Shown: positions 15,312 to 23,339, counted from the stretch's first letter. The stretch: DNA of 35,111 nt from Vibrio sp. 99-70-13A1 (GCF_013114625.1 NZ_VTXD01000043.1:1-35111), one strand, 5' to 3'. Made by a program: numbers and translations. Notes: a model not told the origin generated them from the sequence alone.

Positions 15312-17069
15312 ATGCAGTGGAAAACAAAACTTTCAACAATCGCCACCTCTACCCTAATTTTTGCCTCTCACGTCAGTTGGGCAAACCAAGCCGCAGATTC
15401 AGTTGCGCCTGAACACAGTAGTGGAATTGAAACCAAACAACTCGTTAAAGCAAAAGACTGGATGGTCACCGCCGCGAACCCCATTGCCACTCAAGCCGGA
15501 GCCGATGTTCTAGCACGAGGTGGCAATGCTGTCGATGCCATGGTTGCCGTTCAGCTTATGCTGGGGTTGGTAGAACCTCAGTCATCAGGTATTGGTGGCG
15601 GTGCATTCCTTGTCTATTGGGATGCCAAAGGTAACCAGCTCAAAACCTATGATGGACGTGAAACGGCACCATTAGACGCGACCCCACAACTATTTCAAGA
15701 TAACAACGGGCAACCATTGAAGTTTTATGATGCTGTTGTAGGCGGTCGCTCTGTTGGTACGCCTGGTACAGTCAAACTCTTATGGGATACTCATCAACAA
15801 TATGGAAAGCTTGATTGGGCGTCCTTAATCACTCCAATCATAAAAGTAGCTCAAAATGGATTTACCATTAGCCCTCGCCTAGCCACTCTAATTAATAATG
15901 ATCAACAACGTTTAAGCCGCTTTCCTACAACAAAAGCGTATTTTTTTGATGCTGATGGGCAACCCAAAACAGCAGGCACTTTACTTAAAAACCCAGAATA
16001 CGCCGAGACTCTTCAATCTATAGCAAGCCAAGGTGCTAAAGCCTTTTATCAAGGTGATATCGCTAGCGACATTATTGCTACCGTTCAAAATGTTAAAGGT
16101 AACCCAGGCGTCTTAGCCCAAAAAGATTTCGATACTTATACCATTAAGCAGCGAACTCCAGTTTGTTCAGCCTACGAAAGCTATCAAGTCTGTGGAATGG
16201 GACCACCAAGTTCTGGCGCTCTTACCGTGGGTCAAATTTTATCAATGACCGAACAGTTTGATTTGAAATCATGGGGACCAGATGACGCAAAATCATGGCA
16301 AGTGTTAGCTGATGCTTCTCGTCTAGCCTTTGCAGACCGTGGGATGTACATGGCAGACCAAGATTATGTGCCAGTGCCAACTCAAGGGTTAGTCAGTACT
16401 GACTATTTGAAAGAAAGGGCTCAACAAATTACAGCGGGTAAAGCATTAGACTCCGTTTCAGCAGGCTCACCACCTTGGGACCATGCGATGCTACGCAGCC
16501 AAGACATCTCCATTGAGCTTCCTTCCACCAGCCATTTCAATATTGTTGATAGCGATGGCAACGTGATATCGATGACAACCACCATTGAAAATGCTTTTGG
16601 CTCTCGTTTAATGGTTAGAGGTTTTTTACTGAATAATGAGTTAACCGATTTTTCATTCAAAACTCACAATAACGGTAAACCTATCGCGAATAGGCTTGAG
16701 CCAGGAAAGCGACCTCGCTCTTCCATGGCACCCACTATTATCATGCAAGACGATAAACCTTACATGGCAATCGGGTCTCCTGGTGGAAGCCGCATCATCG
16801 GCTATGTCGCTCAAGCCATTATTGCCCACACTCAGTGGGATATGGATATCCAAGAAGCCATTAACCATCCTCACTTCTTAAACCGATTCGGCACCTTAGA
16901 TGTAGAGCAAGGTACTCAAGCCGAATCGTTTAAACCAAAGCTAGAAAAAATGGGCTTTAAGGTTAATGTTCGAGATCTAAACTCAGGGTTGCATGCGATC
17001 AGGATCACAAAAAATGGGCTAGAAGGAGCAGCAGACCCAAGGCGTGAAGGAGCTGCAATCGGGCAATAG
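15312..17069 (+). CDS. ggt: Gamma-glutamyltransferase
   Basis: Periplasmic Ntn-hydrolase that cleaves or transfers the gamma-glutamyl group of glutathione and other gamma-glutamyl compounds. 585 residues with a signal peptide (MQWKTK, hydrophobic run, cleavage near SWA-N at about 24). The large-subunit substrate loop VEPQSSGIGGGAFLVYWD and DGRETAP are present. The self-processing site is at Thr406 in STSHFNIVDSDGNV, giving an N-terminal threonine on the small subunit. The small-subunit motifs NRLEPGKRPRSSMAPTI and GSPGGSRI are intact. AAAGGAGAAG precedes the ATG. The closest upstream gene is the exporter, 91 bases away, so an independent promoter is possible. Confidence 0.95.
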   Translation: MQWKTKLSTIATSTLIFASHVSWANQAADSVAPEHSSGIETKQLVKAKDWMVTAANPIATQAGADVLARGGNAVDAMVAVQLMLGLVEPQSSGIGGGAFLVYWDAKGNQLKTYDGRETAPLDATPQLFQDNNGQPLKFYDAVVGGRSVGTPGTVKLLWDTHQQYGKLDWASLITPIIKVAQNGFTISPRLATLINNDQQRLSRFPTTKAYFFDADGQPKTAGTLLKNPEYAETLQSIASQGAKAFYQGDIASDIIATVQNVKGNPGVLAQKDFDTYTIKQRTPVCSAYESYQVCGMGPPSSGALTVGQILSMTEQFDLKSWGPDDAKSWQVLADASRLAFADRGMYMADQDYVPVPTQGLVSTDYLKERAQQITAGKALDSVSAGSPPWDHAMLRSQDISIELPSTSHFNIVDSDGNVISMTTTIENAFGSRLMVRGFLLNNELTDFSFKTHNNGKPIANRLEPGKRPRSSMAPTIIMQDDKPYMAIGSPGGSRIIGYVAQAIIAHTQWDMDIQEAINHPHFLNRFGTLDVEQGTQAESFKPKLEKMGFKVNVRDLNSGLHAIRITKNGLEGAADPRREGAAIGQ

Positions 17070-17089
17070 CCGTTAACACTCCCCTTTTT

Positions 17090-17129
17090 ACTCGCTTGCT
17101 TGTAAGAGATCTCTCACAAGCAAGTGAGT
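17090..17129. promoter_or_regulatory. VarA/UvrY/GacA-type binding palindrome upstream of csrB-like RNA
   Basis: A 40-base imperfect palindrome is centred on GAGATCTC. Its inner 18 bases (17101-17118) read TGTAAG-N6-CTCACA, one mismatch from the GacA-box consensus TGTAAG-N6-CTTACA. No T run follows on either strand, so it does not look like a ggt terminator. It lies about 165 bases upstream of the predicted RNA start, a spacing like that of GacA sites at csr/rsm RNA genes (known for relatives; inferred here). Confidence 0.8.
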
Positions 17130-17242
17130 GAATATCGATATTTCCTTACGACAAACAGCAACCACCAACAGTAACCAATTGAAATATAAAGATACGTTCA
17201 TTTAGCAAACGATTTTATCTGCAGAATAATCACTTTTCTGCA

Positions 17243-17270
17243 TTGCCGATAATTTCGATATGGGTAATAT
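17243..17270 (+). promoter_or_regulatory. Promoter of the CsrB-type RNA
   Basis: TTGCCG (17243-17248), 16 bases, then TAATAT (17265-17270), predicting a start at about 17276, exactly where the first hairpin of the RNA begins. Confidence 0.7.
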
Positions 17271-17275
17271 TAAAG

Positions 17276-17690
17276 GTGTCGGAAGGATGCTGACACGGAA
17301 CAGGAAAACACCACGGAATTGGTTATCTTCAGGATGAAGATTTGGTTGCTCAGGATGAACAATCAGCAAGGAAAGCGAAAGGACATTGTACGGATACAAT
17401 AGTAACTAGGATGGTTGCTACTAAGGAAGACAATGGACACCTCTGGATGAGGAAAGGACTGAACATCAGGATGATGTAAAGGACACCGCTCAAGGAACAA
17501 GTGAAGCGCGCTAACGAGGATTGTTGGCAGATCAGGATAAGATCAAGGACACCGCTAGGATGGCGACGAAAGGAATACGCTGAAGGATAACAGCACACTA
17601 TCATGGATTTGATGCATGGAGCACACTTAGTAGCCGGATTGCTGCGAGTAAGACTATAGACCCCGATGAGCGTAAGCTCTCGGGGTTTTT
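17276..17690 (+). ncRNA. csrB: CsrB/CsrC-family regulatory RNA (CsrA sponge)
   Basis: About 415 nt, with no plausible protein on the plus strand but about 28 GGA triplets (about 19 as AGGA), many in the loops of small hairpins. The first is GTGTC-GGAAGGATGCT-GACAC at 17276-17296; others include ATCTTCAGGATGAAGAT and ATCAGGATGAT. Repeated CAGGATG-type loops are the hallmark of RNAs that bind and titrate CsrA, relieving its control of carbon storage, motility, biofilm and virulence genes. It has its own promoter, a VarA-type site upstream, and a terminator CCCCGA-GAG/CTC-TCGGGG plus TTTTT at 17661-17690. Vibrios carry several copies of this RNA type; which paralog this is cannot be told. Minus-strand open frames here are artefacts of the repeats. 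Confidence 0.92.
17661..17690 (+). terminator. Terminator of the CsrB-type RNA
   Basis: CCCCGATGAG / CTCTCGGGG forms a stem around CGTAAG and ends in five T residues at 17686-17690. Confidence 0.92.
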
Positions 17691-17868
17691 CTTTATCGGC
17701 GTTTTAGGTTTAGTTATTTTCGAAGCCTTAACAGCCCTCTCCTAACAACTTCTATGAGTTGTTTAAAGCCGTTCAACCTTTCTTAAGTAAGTTACTTCCA
17801 AAGCCCAAACTTAAACAGACGATGTGCACCTGAAATTACCGTTAACTTATGAAAGAAAGATAACCTAT

Positions 17869-17897
17869 AAAAAAAGAGCAGCTAAATAGCTACTCTT
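17869..17897 (-). terminator. Intrinsic terminator of uvrD
   Basis: AAGAGCAGCTA (17874-17884) pairs with TAGCTACTCTT (17887-17897) with one internal mismatch; on the minus strand a T run of seven follows. It lies 27 bases beyond the uvrD stop. Between it and the csrB terminator (17691-17868) I see no feature. Confidence 0.85.
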
Positions 17898-17923
17898 CTT
17901 CAATATTGATTAATCCTGCTGAC

Positions 17924-20098
17924 TTACAGTTTCTCTAGCCTTGCGTATGCCGTTACCAGCCACTTGATGCCTTCACCATTAAATGCAATTTGAACTCGGC
18001 TCTGAGGACCACTACCTTCAAAGTTAATAATAGTGCCTTCACCAAATTTAGGATGTTTCACTCTCGACCCTAAACTAAACCCTGTTTCATTGAAATTTTC
18101 TTTAACCGCTGTTGGGCTAAAGCGCCCGCTAGAAGCTGGTCGGCTAATTTGTGCCTTCATCCGAACTTCATCTAAACACGTTTCAGGTAGCTCACGAATG
18201 AAACGCGATGGCTTATGGTATTTTTCTTGACCGTATAAACGGCGCATTTCCGCATAAGTGATGTAGAGCTTTTCCATTGCTCGAGTCATACCTACATAAC
18301 ATAAGCGGCGTTCTTCTTCTAAACGCCCCGCTTCTTCTGCCGACATTTGGCTTGGGAACATGCCTTCTTCAACGCCCACCATAAATACCATAGGGAATTC
18401 CAAGCCCTTCGCACTATGTAATGTCATCAGCTGTACTGCATCATCAAACTCATCAGCCTGCCCTTCACCGGCTTCAAGCGCTGCATGCGTTAAGAAAGCG
18501 GTCAGCATGCTCATTTCTTCGGCTTCTTCTGGCTTTTCAAATTGGCGAGTCGCCGTGACTAATTCTTCCAAGTTCTCAATACGAGCCTTCGATTTCTCGC
18601 CCTTTTCTTGTTCGTACATCGCAAACAAGCCAGACGATTTAATCACGTGGTCGGTTTGCTCATGCAGCCTCAGTTCTATAGTGTCATCTTCAAGTGCATT
18701 GATAAGCTCAATAAAGCGGCTCAAAGCCCCTGCAGCACGACCTGGTAAAACTTGTTCCTCTATTAGAGCCAGACTTGCTTGCCACATCGTTGCACCACGA
18801 TCACGCGCCGCAAGACGAATCGTTTCTAGCGTTTTATCACCCAAGCCACGCGTTGGTGTATTGACGACACGCTCGAAGGCAGCATCATTGCTACGATTAT
18901 TCATCAAGCGTAGGTAGCTCAAGGCATCTCTGATTTCCTGACGTTCGAAGAATCGCATGCCACCGTAAATACGATAAGGTAAGCCACCTTGGATGAGCGC
19001 TTCTTCAAGCACACGAGATTGGGCGTTGTTACGATAAAGCATCGCGGTATCTTCTAACGCACCACCTTTCTCCTGCCACTCTTTGATTTTACTGACCGTG
19101 AAGCGCGCTTCATCTAACTCGTTATACGCTGAGTACACCGAAATAGGTTCACCATCATTACCATCAGTCCATAATTCTTTGCCCATACGTTCAGTATTGT
19201 TAGCAATCAGCTCATTCGCTGCTTGAAGAATGGTTTTCGTTGAACGGTAGTTTTGTTCAAGACGGATGGTTTCAGCACCAATGAATTCATCTAAGAATTT
19301 CTGAATATTCTCTATCTTAGCGCCACGCCATCCATAGATAGACTGATCGTCATCACCCACGATCATAACTCGACATTCAGGACCCGCCATCATTCGTAGC
19401 CAAGCGTATTGAATGTTGTTGGTATCTTGAAATTCATCCACCAGAATATGTTTGAATCGAGCTTGGTAATGCTCTCGGATATGTTTTTTATCACGCAGTA
19501 ATTCATGAGCACGTAGAAGAATTTCGGCAAAGTCGACTAACCCAGCACGATCACACGCCTCTTGATACGCAGAGTAAATCTTCAACCAGGTTTGGGTGAC
19601 GGGATCGTTGTAAGAATCAATATGGCTAGGTCGTAAGCCTTCATCTTTCTTTCCGTTGATCCACCATGAGCCCTGTTTCGCCGGCCACTGCTTCTCATCT
19701 AAATTCTGAGCTTTAATCAAACGGCGCAATAATCGAATCTGATCATCGGAGTCTATGATCTGGAAGTCTTCTGGCAGTTTTGCATCTAAGTAGTGAGCTC
19801 GTAGAATTCGATGACAAATACCGTGGAATGTACCATTCCACATGCCTGATGAGCTGCCCATCATCAACTCATCAATACGACCACGCATTTCTGCTGCCGC
19901 TTTATTGGTAAACGTCACCGACATAATTGAAAACGGAGAAGCTTGCTCAACCGTTTGAAGCCAAGCAATGCGGTGTACTAAAACTCGAGTTTTACCACTA
20001 CCAGCCCCCGCTAGAATAAGTCGATGTTCTAAAGGGGCGGCAACCGCCTCACGTTGTTTGTCGTTCAGGCCATCGAGTAAAAGCGAAGGATCTATCAT
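17924..20098 (-). CDS. uvrD: DNA helicase II UvrD
   Basis: Superfamily 1 3'-5' helicase of nucleotide excision and mismatch repair. I choose the ATG at 20098 (MIDPSLLLDGLNDKQREAV, 724 residues), which fits E. coli UvrD (720). The upstream ATG at 20128 lies only about 10 bases past a perfect TATAAT (20144-20139) and would be nearly leaderless. Motifs: I GAGSGKTRV (31-39), Ia TFTNKAAAEMR, II VDEFQDTN, III GDDDQSIYGWRGA, IV QNYRS, V LMTLHSAKGLEFP and VI YVGMTRA. The C-terminal Tudor-like segment (KHPKFGEGTIINFEGSG) that contacts RNA polymerase is present. No LexA box (CTGT-N8-ACAG) is visible, unlike E. coli uvrD. Confidence 0.96.
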   Translation of the reverse strand: MIDPSLLLDGLNDKQREAVAAPLEHRLILAGAGSGKTRVLVHRIAWLQTVEQASPFSIMSVTFTNKAAAEMRGRIDELMMGSSSGMWNGTFHGICHRILRAHYLDAKLPEDFQIIDSDDQIRLLRRLIKAQNLDEKQWPAKQGSWWINGKKDEGLRPSHIDSYNDPVTQTWLKIYSAYQEACDRAGLVDFAEILLRAHELLRDKKHIREHYQARFKHILVDEFQDTNNIQYAWLRMMAGPECRVMIVGDDDQSIYGWRGAKIENIQKFLDEFIGAETIRLEQNYRSTKTILQAANELIANNTERMGKELWTDGNDGEPISVYSAYNELDEARFTVSKIKEWQEKGGALEDTAMLYRNNAQSRVLEEALIQGGLPYRIYGGMRFFERQEIRDALSYLRLMNNRSNDAAFERVVNTPTRGLGDKTLETIRLAARDRGATMWQASLALIEEQVLPGRAAGALSRFIELINALEDDTIELRLHEQTDHVIKSSGLFAMYEQEKGEKSKARIENLEELVTATRQFEKPEEAEEMSMLTAFLTHAALEAGEGQADEFDDAVQLMTLHSAKGLEFPMVFMVGVEEGMFPSQMSAEEAGRLEEERRLCYVGMTRAMEKLYITYAEMRRLYGQEKYHKPSRFIRELPETCLDEVRMKAQISRPASSGRFSPTAVKENFNETGFSLGSRVKHPKFGEGTIINFEGSGPQSRVQIAFNGEGIKWLVTAYARLEKL

Positions 20099-20299
20099 GA
20101 ATGGGCTCACTACTGGGTTTTTATACATAAAAGTTGATTATAACCTAAACACCCAGCTCCGTTTAGAGTAATAAGCAGAAAAAAACATCAATTGATTATC
20201 ATTAAAAATCAGCAACTTGAATTAAAACCCCACTAATTTATTAATAAAAATCATTTTTTAATGAAATTATTTATCCGTTCTTCCTATCCTTTCTATTAA

Positions 20300-20324
20300 G
20301 CTGGTTAACATTTCATTAACTAGC
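20300..20324. promoter_or_regulatory. Inverted repeat in the bufA promoter region
   Basis: GCTGGTTAA (20300-20308) and TTAACTAGC (20316-20324) form a dyad with one mismatch and a 7-base spacer, just upstream of a TATAAA (20334-20339). Position and symmetry suit an operator or activator site for the buf operon; the cognate regulator is unknown. Confidence 0.4.
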
Positions 20325-20361
20325 CAACACAAATATAAATAAAGTCCTAGAGGGAATGACT

Positions 20362-20622
20362 ATGAAAAATTCAAATCTTGCTGTAACTGCTGCGATCACA
20401 AGCCTACTTGCCTTTGGTGGTACTGTTCTAACTTCTGCACCTGCTGAAGCAGCGGCAAAAGAAAAGTGCTACGGCGTAGCGAAAGCTGGTAAAAATGACT
20501 GTGCGACCAAAACAAGCTCATGTGCGGGTACAGCAAAAGAAGACAACCAAAGTGATGCATTTGTTGTGGTACCTAAAGGACTATGTGGGAAGCTTTCAGG
20601 CGGTAGTACTCAATCTTCTTAA
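20362..20622 (+). CDS. bufA: Bufferin-type precursor peptide (DUF2282, BufA1-like)
   Basis: 86 residues from the ATG at 20362; AGAGGG is 7 bases before it, while the ATG at 20356 lies too close to that site. The signal peptide (MKNSNLAVTAAITSLLAFGG..., cleavage near AEA-A at about 30) sends it to the periplasm. The mature part has four cysteines at 36, 47, 54 and 75 in the family pattern KEKCYGVAKAGKNDC, SSC and PKGLC. In studied bufferins (RiPPs), cysteines are converted by an MNIO/DUF692 enzyme to thiooxazole groups and the product binds copper (known for relatives). The next genes encode exactly that enzyme and its partner. A hairpin follows at 20633-20657, which may allow more precursor than enzyme to be made (inference). 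Confidence 0.9.
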   Translation: MKNSNLAVTAAITSLLAFGGTVLTSAPAEAAAKEKCYGVAKAGKNDCATKTSSCAGTAKEDNQSDAFVVVPKGLCGKLSGGSTQSS

Positions 20623-20632
20623 GTTTGATTCT

Positions 20633-20657
20633 GTGAGCCTATTCTATGTAGGCTCAC
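20633..20657 (+). other. Hairpin between precursor and modifying enzyme genes
   Basis: GTGAGCCTA/TAGGCTCAC, a perfect 9-bp stem with a 7-base loop, lies 10 bases after the bufA stop. No T run follows. It may stabilise the short bufA mRNA or attenuate read-through into bufB. Confidence 0.7.
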
Positions 20658-20721
20658 CAACTCATCGTTTAGTATTTAGGTCTATGGTAGTTATATTCAC
20701 TGAAGTTAAAGGAGAGCCGCT

Positions 20722-21612
20722 TTGACACATCCTCTTCACCCAAAAGTTGGCGTAGGGTTAAGAACTCCCCATTTGGATTTTTTTAATCAAAACCCTGAGC
20801 AAGTCAGCTGGTTAGAAGTGCACAGTGAAAACTACTTTCAACCAAACTCCCCGCACCGTAATCAACTTAATACCATCAGGCAACATTATGAAATCAGCTG
20901 CCACGGGGTGGGCTTATCTTTAGGCTCAGTCGAAAGAGTCAGTCACCATCACCTTTCTTTGTTGAAGCATTTGGTTAATGAAATCGAACCTTTTTTGATT
21001 TCTGATCATTTAAGCTGGAGCCAATCCGGTGGGCATCACTTTAATGATTTACTGCCCCTTCCTTATACAGAAGAAGCTCTTGATGTGTTTTGTCGGAACG
21101 TCATTGAAGTTCAAGAATACCTTCAACGAACTATCCTGATAGAGAACCCATCTAGCTACCTAAAGTTCAATCACTCAACTATCGCTGAATGGGAATTTTT
21201 AGCTGAAGTCCAAAAGCGAACGGAGTGCCGGCTATTACTCGATCTGAACAATGTCCATGTATCAGCGTTTAATCATGGGTTTGATTGCAAAACTTACCTT
21301 GAAGGGATTCCAGCAAACGCTGTTGATGAAATTCATTTAGCTGGGTTCACGATTAAACAGCTAGATGAAGGGGAAATCTGGATTGATACTCATAGCAAAC
21401 CAGTCAGTAAAGAAGTGTGGGATCTTTTTGAAATATGGACCGCACAACATGGCGAAAGACATACGCTTATCGAATGGGACTTAGATTTACCTAAACCTGA
21501 AGTGCTACTAGATGAAGCCTTTAAAGCAAGCCAACGACTTAATCAACTTAATGAGTCAAATCAACTAAGTTTCAATAATCAACATACACTTGCAGGGAGA
21601 AAAGCATCATGA
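20722..21612 (+). CDS. bufB: MNIO-family (DUF692) peptide-modifying enzyme, BufB-like
   Basis: 296 residues. It starts at a TTG (20722) set 7 bases after AAAGGAG. Multinuclear non-heme iron oxygenases have a TIM-barrel with His/Asp/Glu/Asn ligands; here HSENYF (34-39), CHGVG (60-64), SDHLSW (94-99), ENPSSY (141-146), DLNNVHVSAFNHG (174-186), EIHLAG (203-208), DTHSKP (222-227) and EWD (251-253) are all present, so the metal site looks complete. Family members oxidise cysteine residues of precursor peptides. Here the substrate is most likely the adjacent bufA product. It overlaps bufC by four bases (ATGA), indicating translational coupling. Confidence 0.92.
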   Translation: MTHPLHPKVGVGLRTPHLDFFNQNPEQVSWLEVHSENYFQPNSPHRNQLNTIRQHYEISCHGVGLSLGSVERVSHHHLSLLKHLVNEIEPFLISDHLSWSQSGGHHFNDLLPLPYTEEALDVFCRNVIEVQEYLQRTILIENPSSYLKFNHSTIAEWEFLAEVQKRTECRLLLDLNNVHVSAFNHGFDCKTYLEGIPANAVDEIHLAGFTIKQLDEGEIWIDTHSKPVSKEVWDLFEIWTAQHGERHTLIEWDLDLPKPEVLLDEAFKASQRLNQLNESNQLSFNNQHTLAGRKAS

Positions 21613-22406
21613 GCAACTCTCTTGCCGAGGTTCAACAAGAATTTACCCGCGCTTTAAAATATGAAAGTGATGGGGAGCGCTGTGGCATTGTGAGTGACCA
21701 CTTCTCAGATACACAGCGAATTCAAATCTATCGCAATAATTTTATTATCAGCTTAAGTGAAGTCATGAGTGCTACCTACCCTATGGTTGAAGCACTCGTT
21801 GGGGAAGAATGTTTTACTCAATTAGCAAGGCAGTATGTTCTTAGTACTCCTCTCCATTCGGCTGATGTGAGTGAGTATGGTGAAGGATTTAGTGAGACTA
21901 TCCAGCTTTTCCCAAGTGTTGTCGAAGCCGCCCCTTACCTAAGTGAAGTGGCCCGTTTTGAGTGGTGTTGTGACCAGACCTTTCGCTCTGCACAATGCGA
22001 ATTAACGCTCAAAACTATCCAACCTTTAACTGAATTAGTTCATGTTGCGCCCGAGCAGCACCATAGTTTAATGCTTCACTTAAAAGATGGAGTGAGCTTA
22101 TTTGACTCACCTTATGCGCTTTACTCTCTCCAGCAAGCCATTCTTGATAACAAAATAGAACAAGTCGACATTCAGCAAAGTGAAGCTGGTGTCATCACTT
22201 TATCAAATACCCCACATACAAATGATGAACAAATTGTGTGTCACTCACTGACAAATGAAGCCTACCAACTCGTCATTGCAATCAATGATGGCAATTCCCT
22301 TAGCGAAGTAGAACCACACCTTCTACCACATTTAGATTCAATTATTTCGCTTGGTATCGTGGCAGGATTCTCCGTTAGCGTCCCTAAGGAGAAAAAAGAT
22401 GAATAG
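21609..22406 (+). CDS. bufC: DUF2063 partner protein, BufC-like
   Basis: 265 residues. The N-terminal DUF2063 domain (about 1-110) shows the usual opening LAEVQQEFTRAL, RIQIYRNNFIISLSEVMSATYPMVEALVGEECFTQLARQYV and the downstream EVARFEWC. The domain is annotated as putative DNA-binding, but in MNIO systems the protein is the partner that recognises the precursor and assists the oxygenase. Its start overlaps bufB, and its end overlaps the DoxX gene by 8 bases, so the four genes form a tight operon. The C-terminal half is less conserved and has no motif that I know. Confidence 0.88.
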   Translation: MSNSLAEVQQEFTRALKYESDGERCGIVSDHFSDTQRIQIYRNNFIISLSEVMSATYPMVEALVGEECFTQLARQYVLSTPLHSADVSEYGEGFSETIQLFPSVVEAAPYLSEVARFEWCCDQTFRSAQCELTLKTIQPLTELVHVAPEQHHSLMLHLKDGVSLFDSPYALYSLQQAILDNKIEQVDIQQSEAGVITLSNTPHTNDEQIVCHSLTNEAYQLVIAINDGNSLSEVEPHLLPHLDSIISLGIVAGFSVSVPKEKKDE

Positions 22407-22860
22407 TTCTAAGATAATAAACCTTGTCACTCAATATGATTCATTAATCGGCCGCTTACAGGCACTGTTTGTCCCGCTGTTTTTACTCTTTTGCCGAGTA
22501 TGGGTTGCCTGGGTCTTTTTCAACTCAGGGCTAACCAAGATTGCTTCGTGGGATAGCACCTTGTATTTATTTGAGCTTGAATATCAGGTGCCTATTATTC
22601 CGTGGGAGTTAGCGGCTTACCTAGGCACCGCCGCAGAGCTCATTTTACCTGTGTTTATGGTTCTCGGATTATTAACCAGACCAATGGCAGCCATACTTTT
22701 TGTATTCAATATCATTGCTGTCGTTTCTTACCCAGTATTGTGGGAACAAGGTTTTTATGACCACCAACTATGGGGGTTAATGATCTTAATCGTTGTCGTC
22801 TGGGGAGCTGGTCCTTTATCTGCTGATAAGCTGATCAAATCCAAAGTTATGAATGAGTAA
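22399..22860 (+). CDS. DoxX-family membrane protein of the bufferin operon
   Basis: 153 residues from the ATG at 22399, which has AAGGAG 7 bases upstream inside the end of bufC; the longer frame from 22351 is an artefact. Four hydrophobic helices, with DoxX features FCRVWVAWVFFNSGLTKIASWDS and LGTAAELILPVFMVLGLLTR. DoxX proteins are inner-membrane proteins linked to redox or thiol stress and commonly close buf/gig operons (established association, mechanism unclear). A role in electron or oxygen supply to the modifying enzyme, or in membrane defence, would be inference. Confidence 0.88.
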   Translation: MNSSKIINLVTQYDSLIGRLQALFVPLFLLFCRVWVAWVFFNSGLTKIASWDSTLYLFELEYQVPIIPWELAAYLGTAAELILPVFMVLGLLTRPMAAILFVFNIIAVVSYPVLWEQGFYDHQLWGLMILIVVVWGAGPLSADKLIKSKVMNE

Positions 22861-22908
22861 CTCACCATTCCATCTCACCGTAGCAATAAATTTCAGACAA
22901 GCTCCATA

Positions 22909-22935
22909 AAAAAAGCCACTCGATTGAGTGGCTTC
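22909..22935. terminator. Bidirectional terminator between buf operon and 22953 gene
   Basis: AAGCCACTC/GAGTGGCTT (22913-22921 with 22926-22934) with a 4-base loop. On the minus strand it is followed by TTTTTT, a strong terminator for the leftward small gene; on the plus strand the T run is weaker. Confidence 0.8.
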
Positions 22936-22952
22936 TTTAAAATCTAGTTTAA

Positions 22953-23234
22953 CTACTTATTTAGGAATGCTTGCAGCTCTTCTGCCGAAATACCCTGCTC
23001 AGCCAATTGCTTTGCTAACAACTGAACTTTCTCGCCTTTACGGGCTTCAATCACACGCTGAAATTGATACACAATATCTCTCAACGTATCGATTGGCACC
23101 TGTTTTGCGGCACTGCGAATACGCTCTTCACTTTGATTACCAAGTTCAGCAAGAAGCTTACCAAACATGATTTTTTCAGGAGCATCTTCCATCTGCTCTA
23201 AAACACGAGCCATTTCATAAGTTGTTAATGACAT
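22953..23234 (-). CDS. Small helical protein of unknown function
   Basis: 93 residues, almost wholly predicted helix, charged, no signal or membrane segment. The C-terminal part (KVQLLAKQLAEQGISAEELQAFLNK) resembles the linker region of H-NS-type proteins (LxxxGIxxEEL), but there is no recognisable H-NS DNA-binding loop, so I do not assign it. The ATG at 23234 has only a distant GGAT upstream. It is monocistronic with a clear terminator, next to the parS-containing region. An overlapping plus-strand frame is its shadow. Confidence 0.8.
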   Translation of the reverse strand: MSLTTYEMARVLEQMEDAPEKIMFGKLLAELGNQSEERIRSAAKQVPIDTLRDIVYQFQRVIEARKGEKVQLLAKQLAEQGISAEELQAFLNK

Positions 23235-23286
23235 TTATTGTAATATCCGTTGTGATTTACACATTTGATCGAACGACAAATATACA

Positions 23287-23311
23287 CCTGTTTCGCCTTC
23301 GGTAAAACAGG
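23287..23311 (-). terminator. Possible terminator of the MFS gene
   Basis: CCTGTTT/AAACAGG stem (23287-23293 with 23305-23311) with further partial pairing and a stable CTTCGG loop, 28 bases after the MFS stop. The following minus-strand sequence is only moderately T-rich. Confidence 0.45.
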
Positions 23312-23339
23312 CTTTCACATATTTACCGTCAAACGGACA

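Noticed and set aside
17202..17604. Two minus-strand open frames (65 and 84 codons) in the ggt-uvrD gap
   Set aside because: They are antisense to the GGA-rich CsrB-type RNA, have no ribosome sites, and their Ser/Leu/Pro-rich content comes from the repeated motif.
17276..17690. Repeated AGGA units as a possible CRISPR array or tandem repeat
   Set aside because: Units are only 3-7 bases, unevenly spaced, and lie in hairpin loops with a promoter and terminator; there is no repeat-spacer pattern.
18360..18917. 185-codon plus-strand open frame opposite uvrD
   Set aside because: Ser-rich shadow of the highly conserved UvrD coding strand; no ribosome site and no family resemblance.
20099..20180. 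LexA (SOS) box upstream of uvrD
   Set aside because: No CTGT-N8-ACAG pattern was found, although E. coli uvrD has one.
20195..20215. Fur box in the uvrD-bufA gap (GATTATCATT)
   Set aside because: Only about half of the 19-bp Fur consensus matches in an A/T-rich stretch where partial matches are expected by chance.
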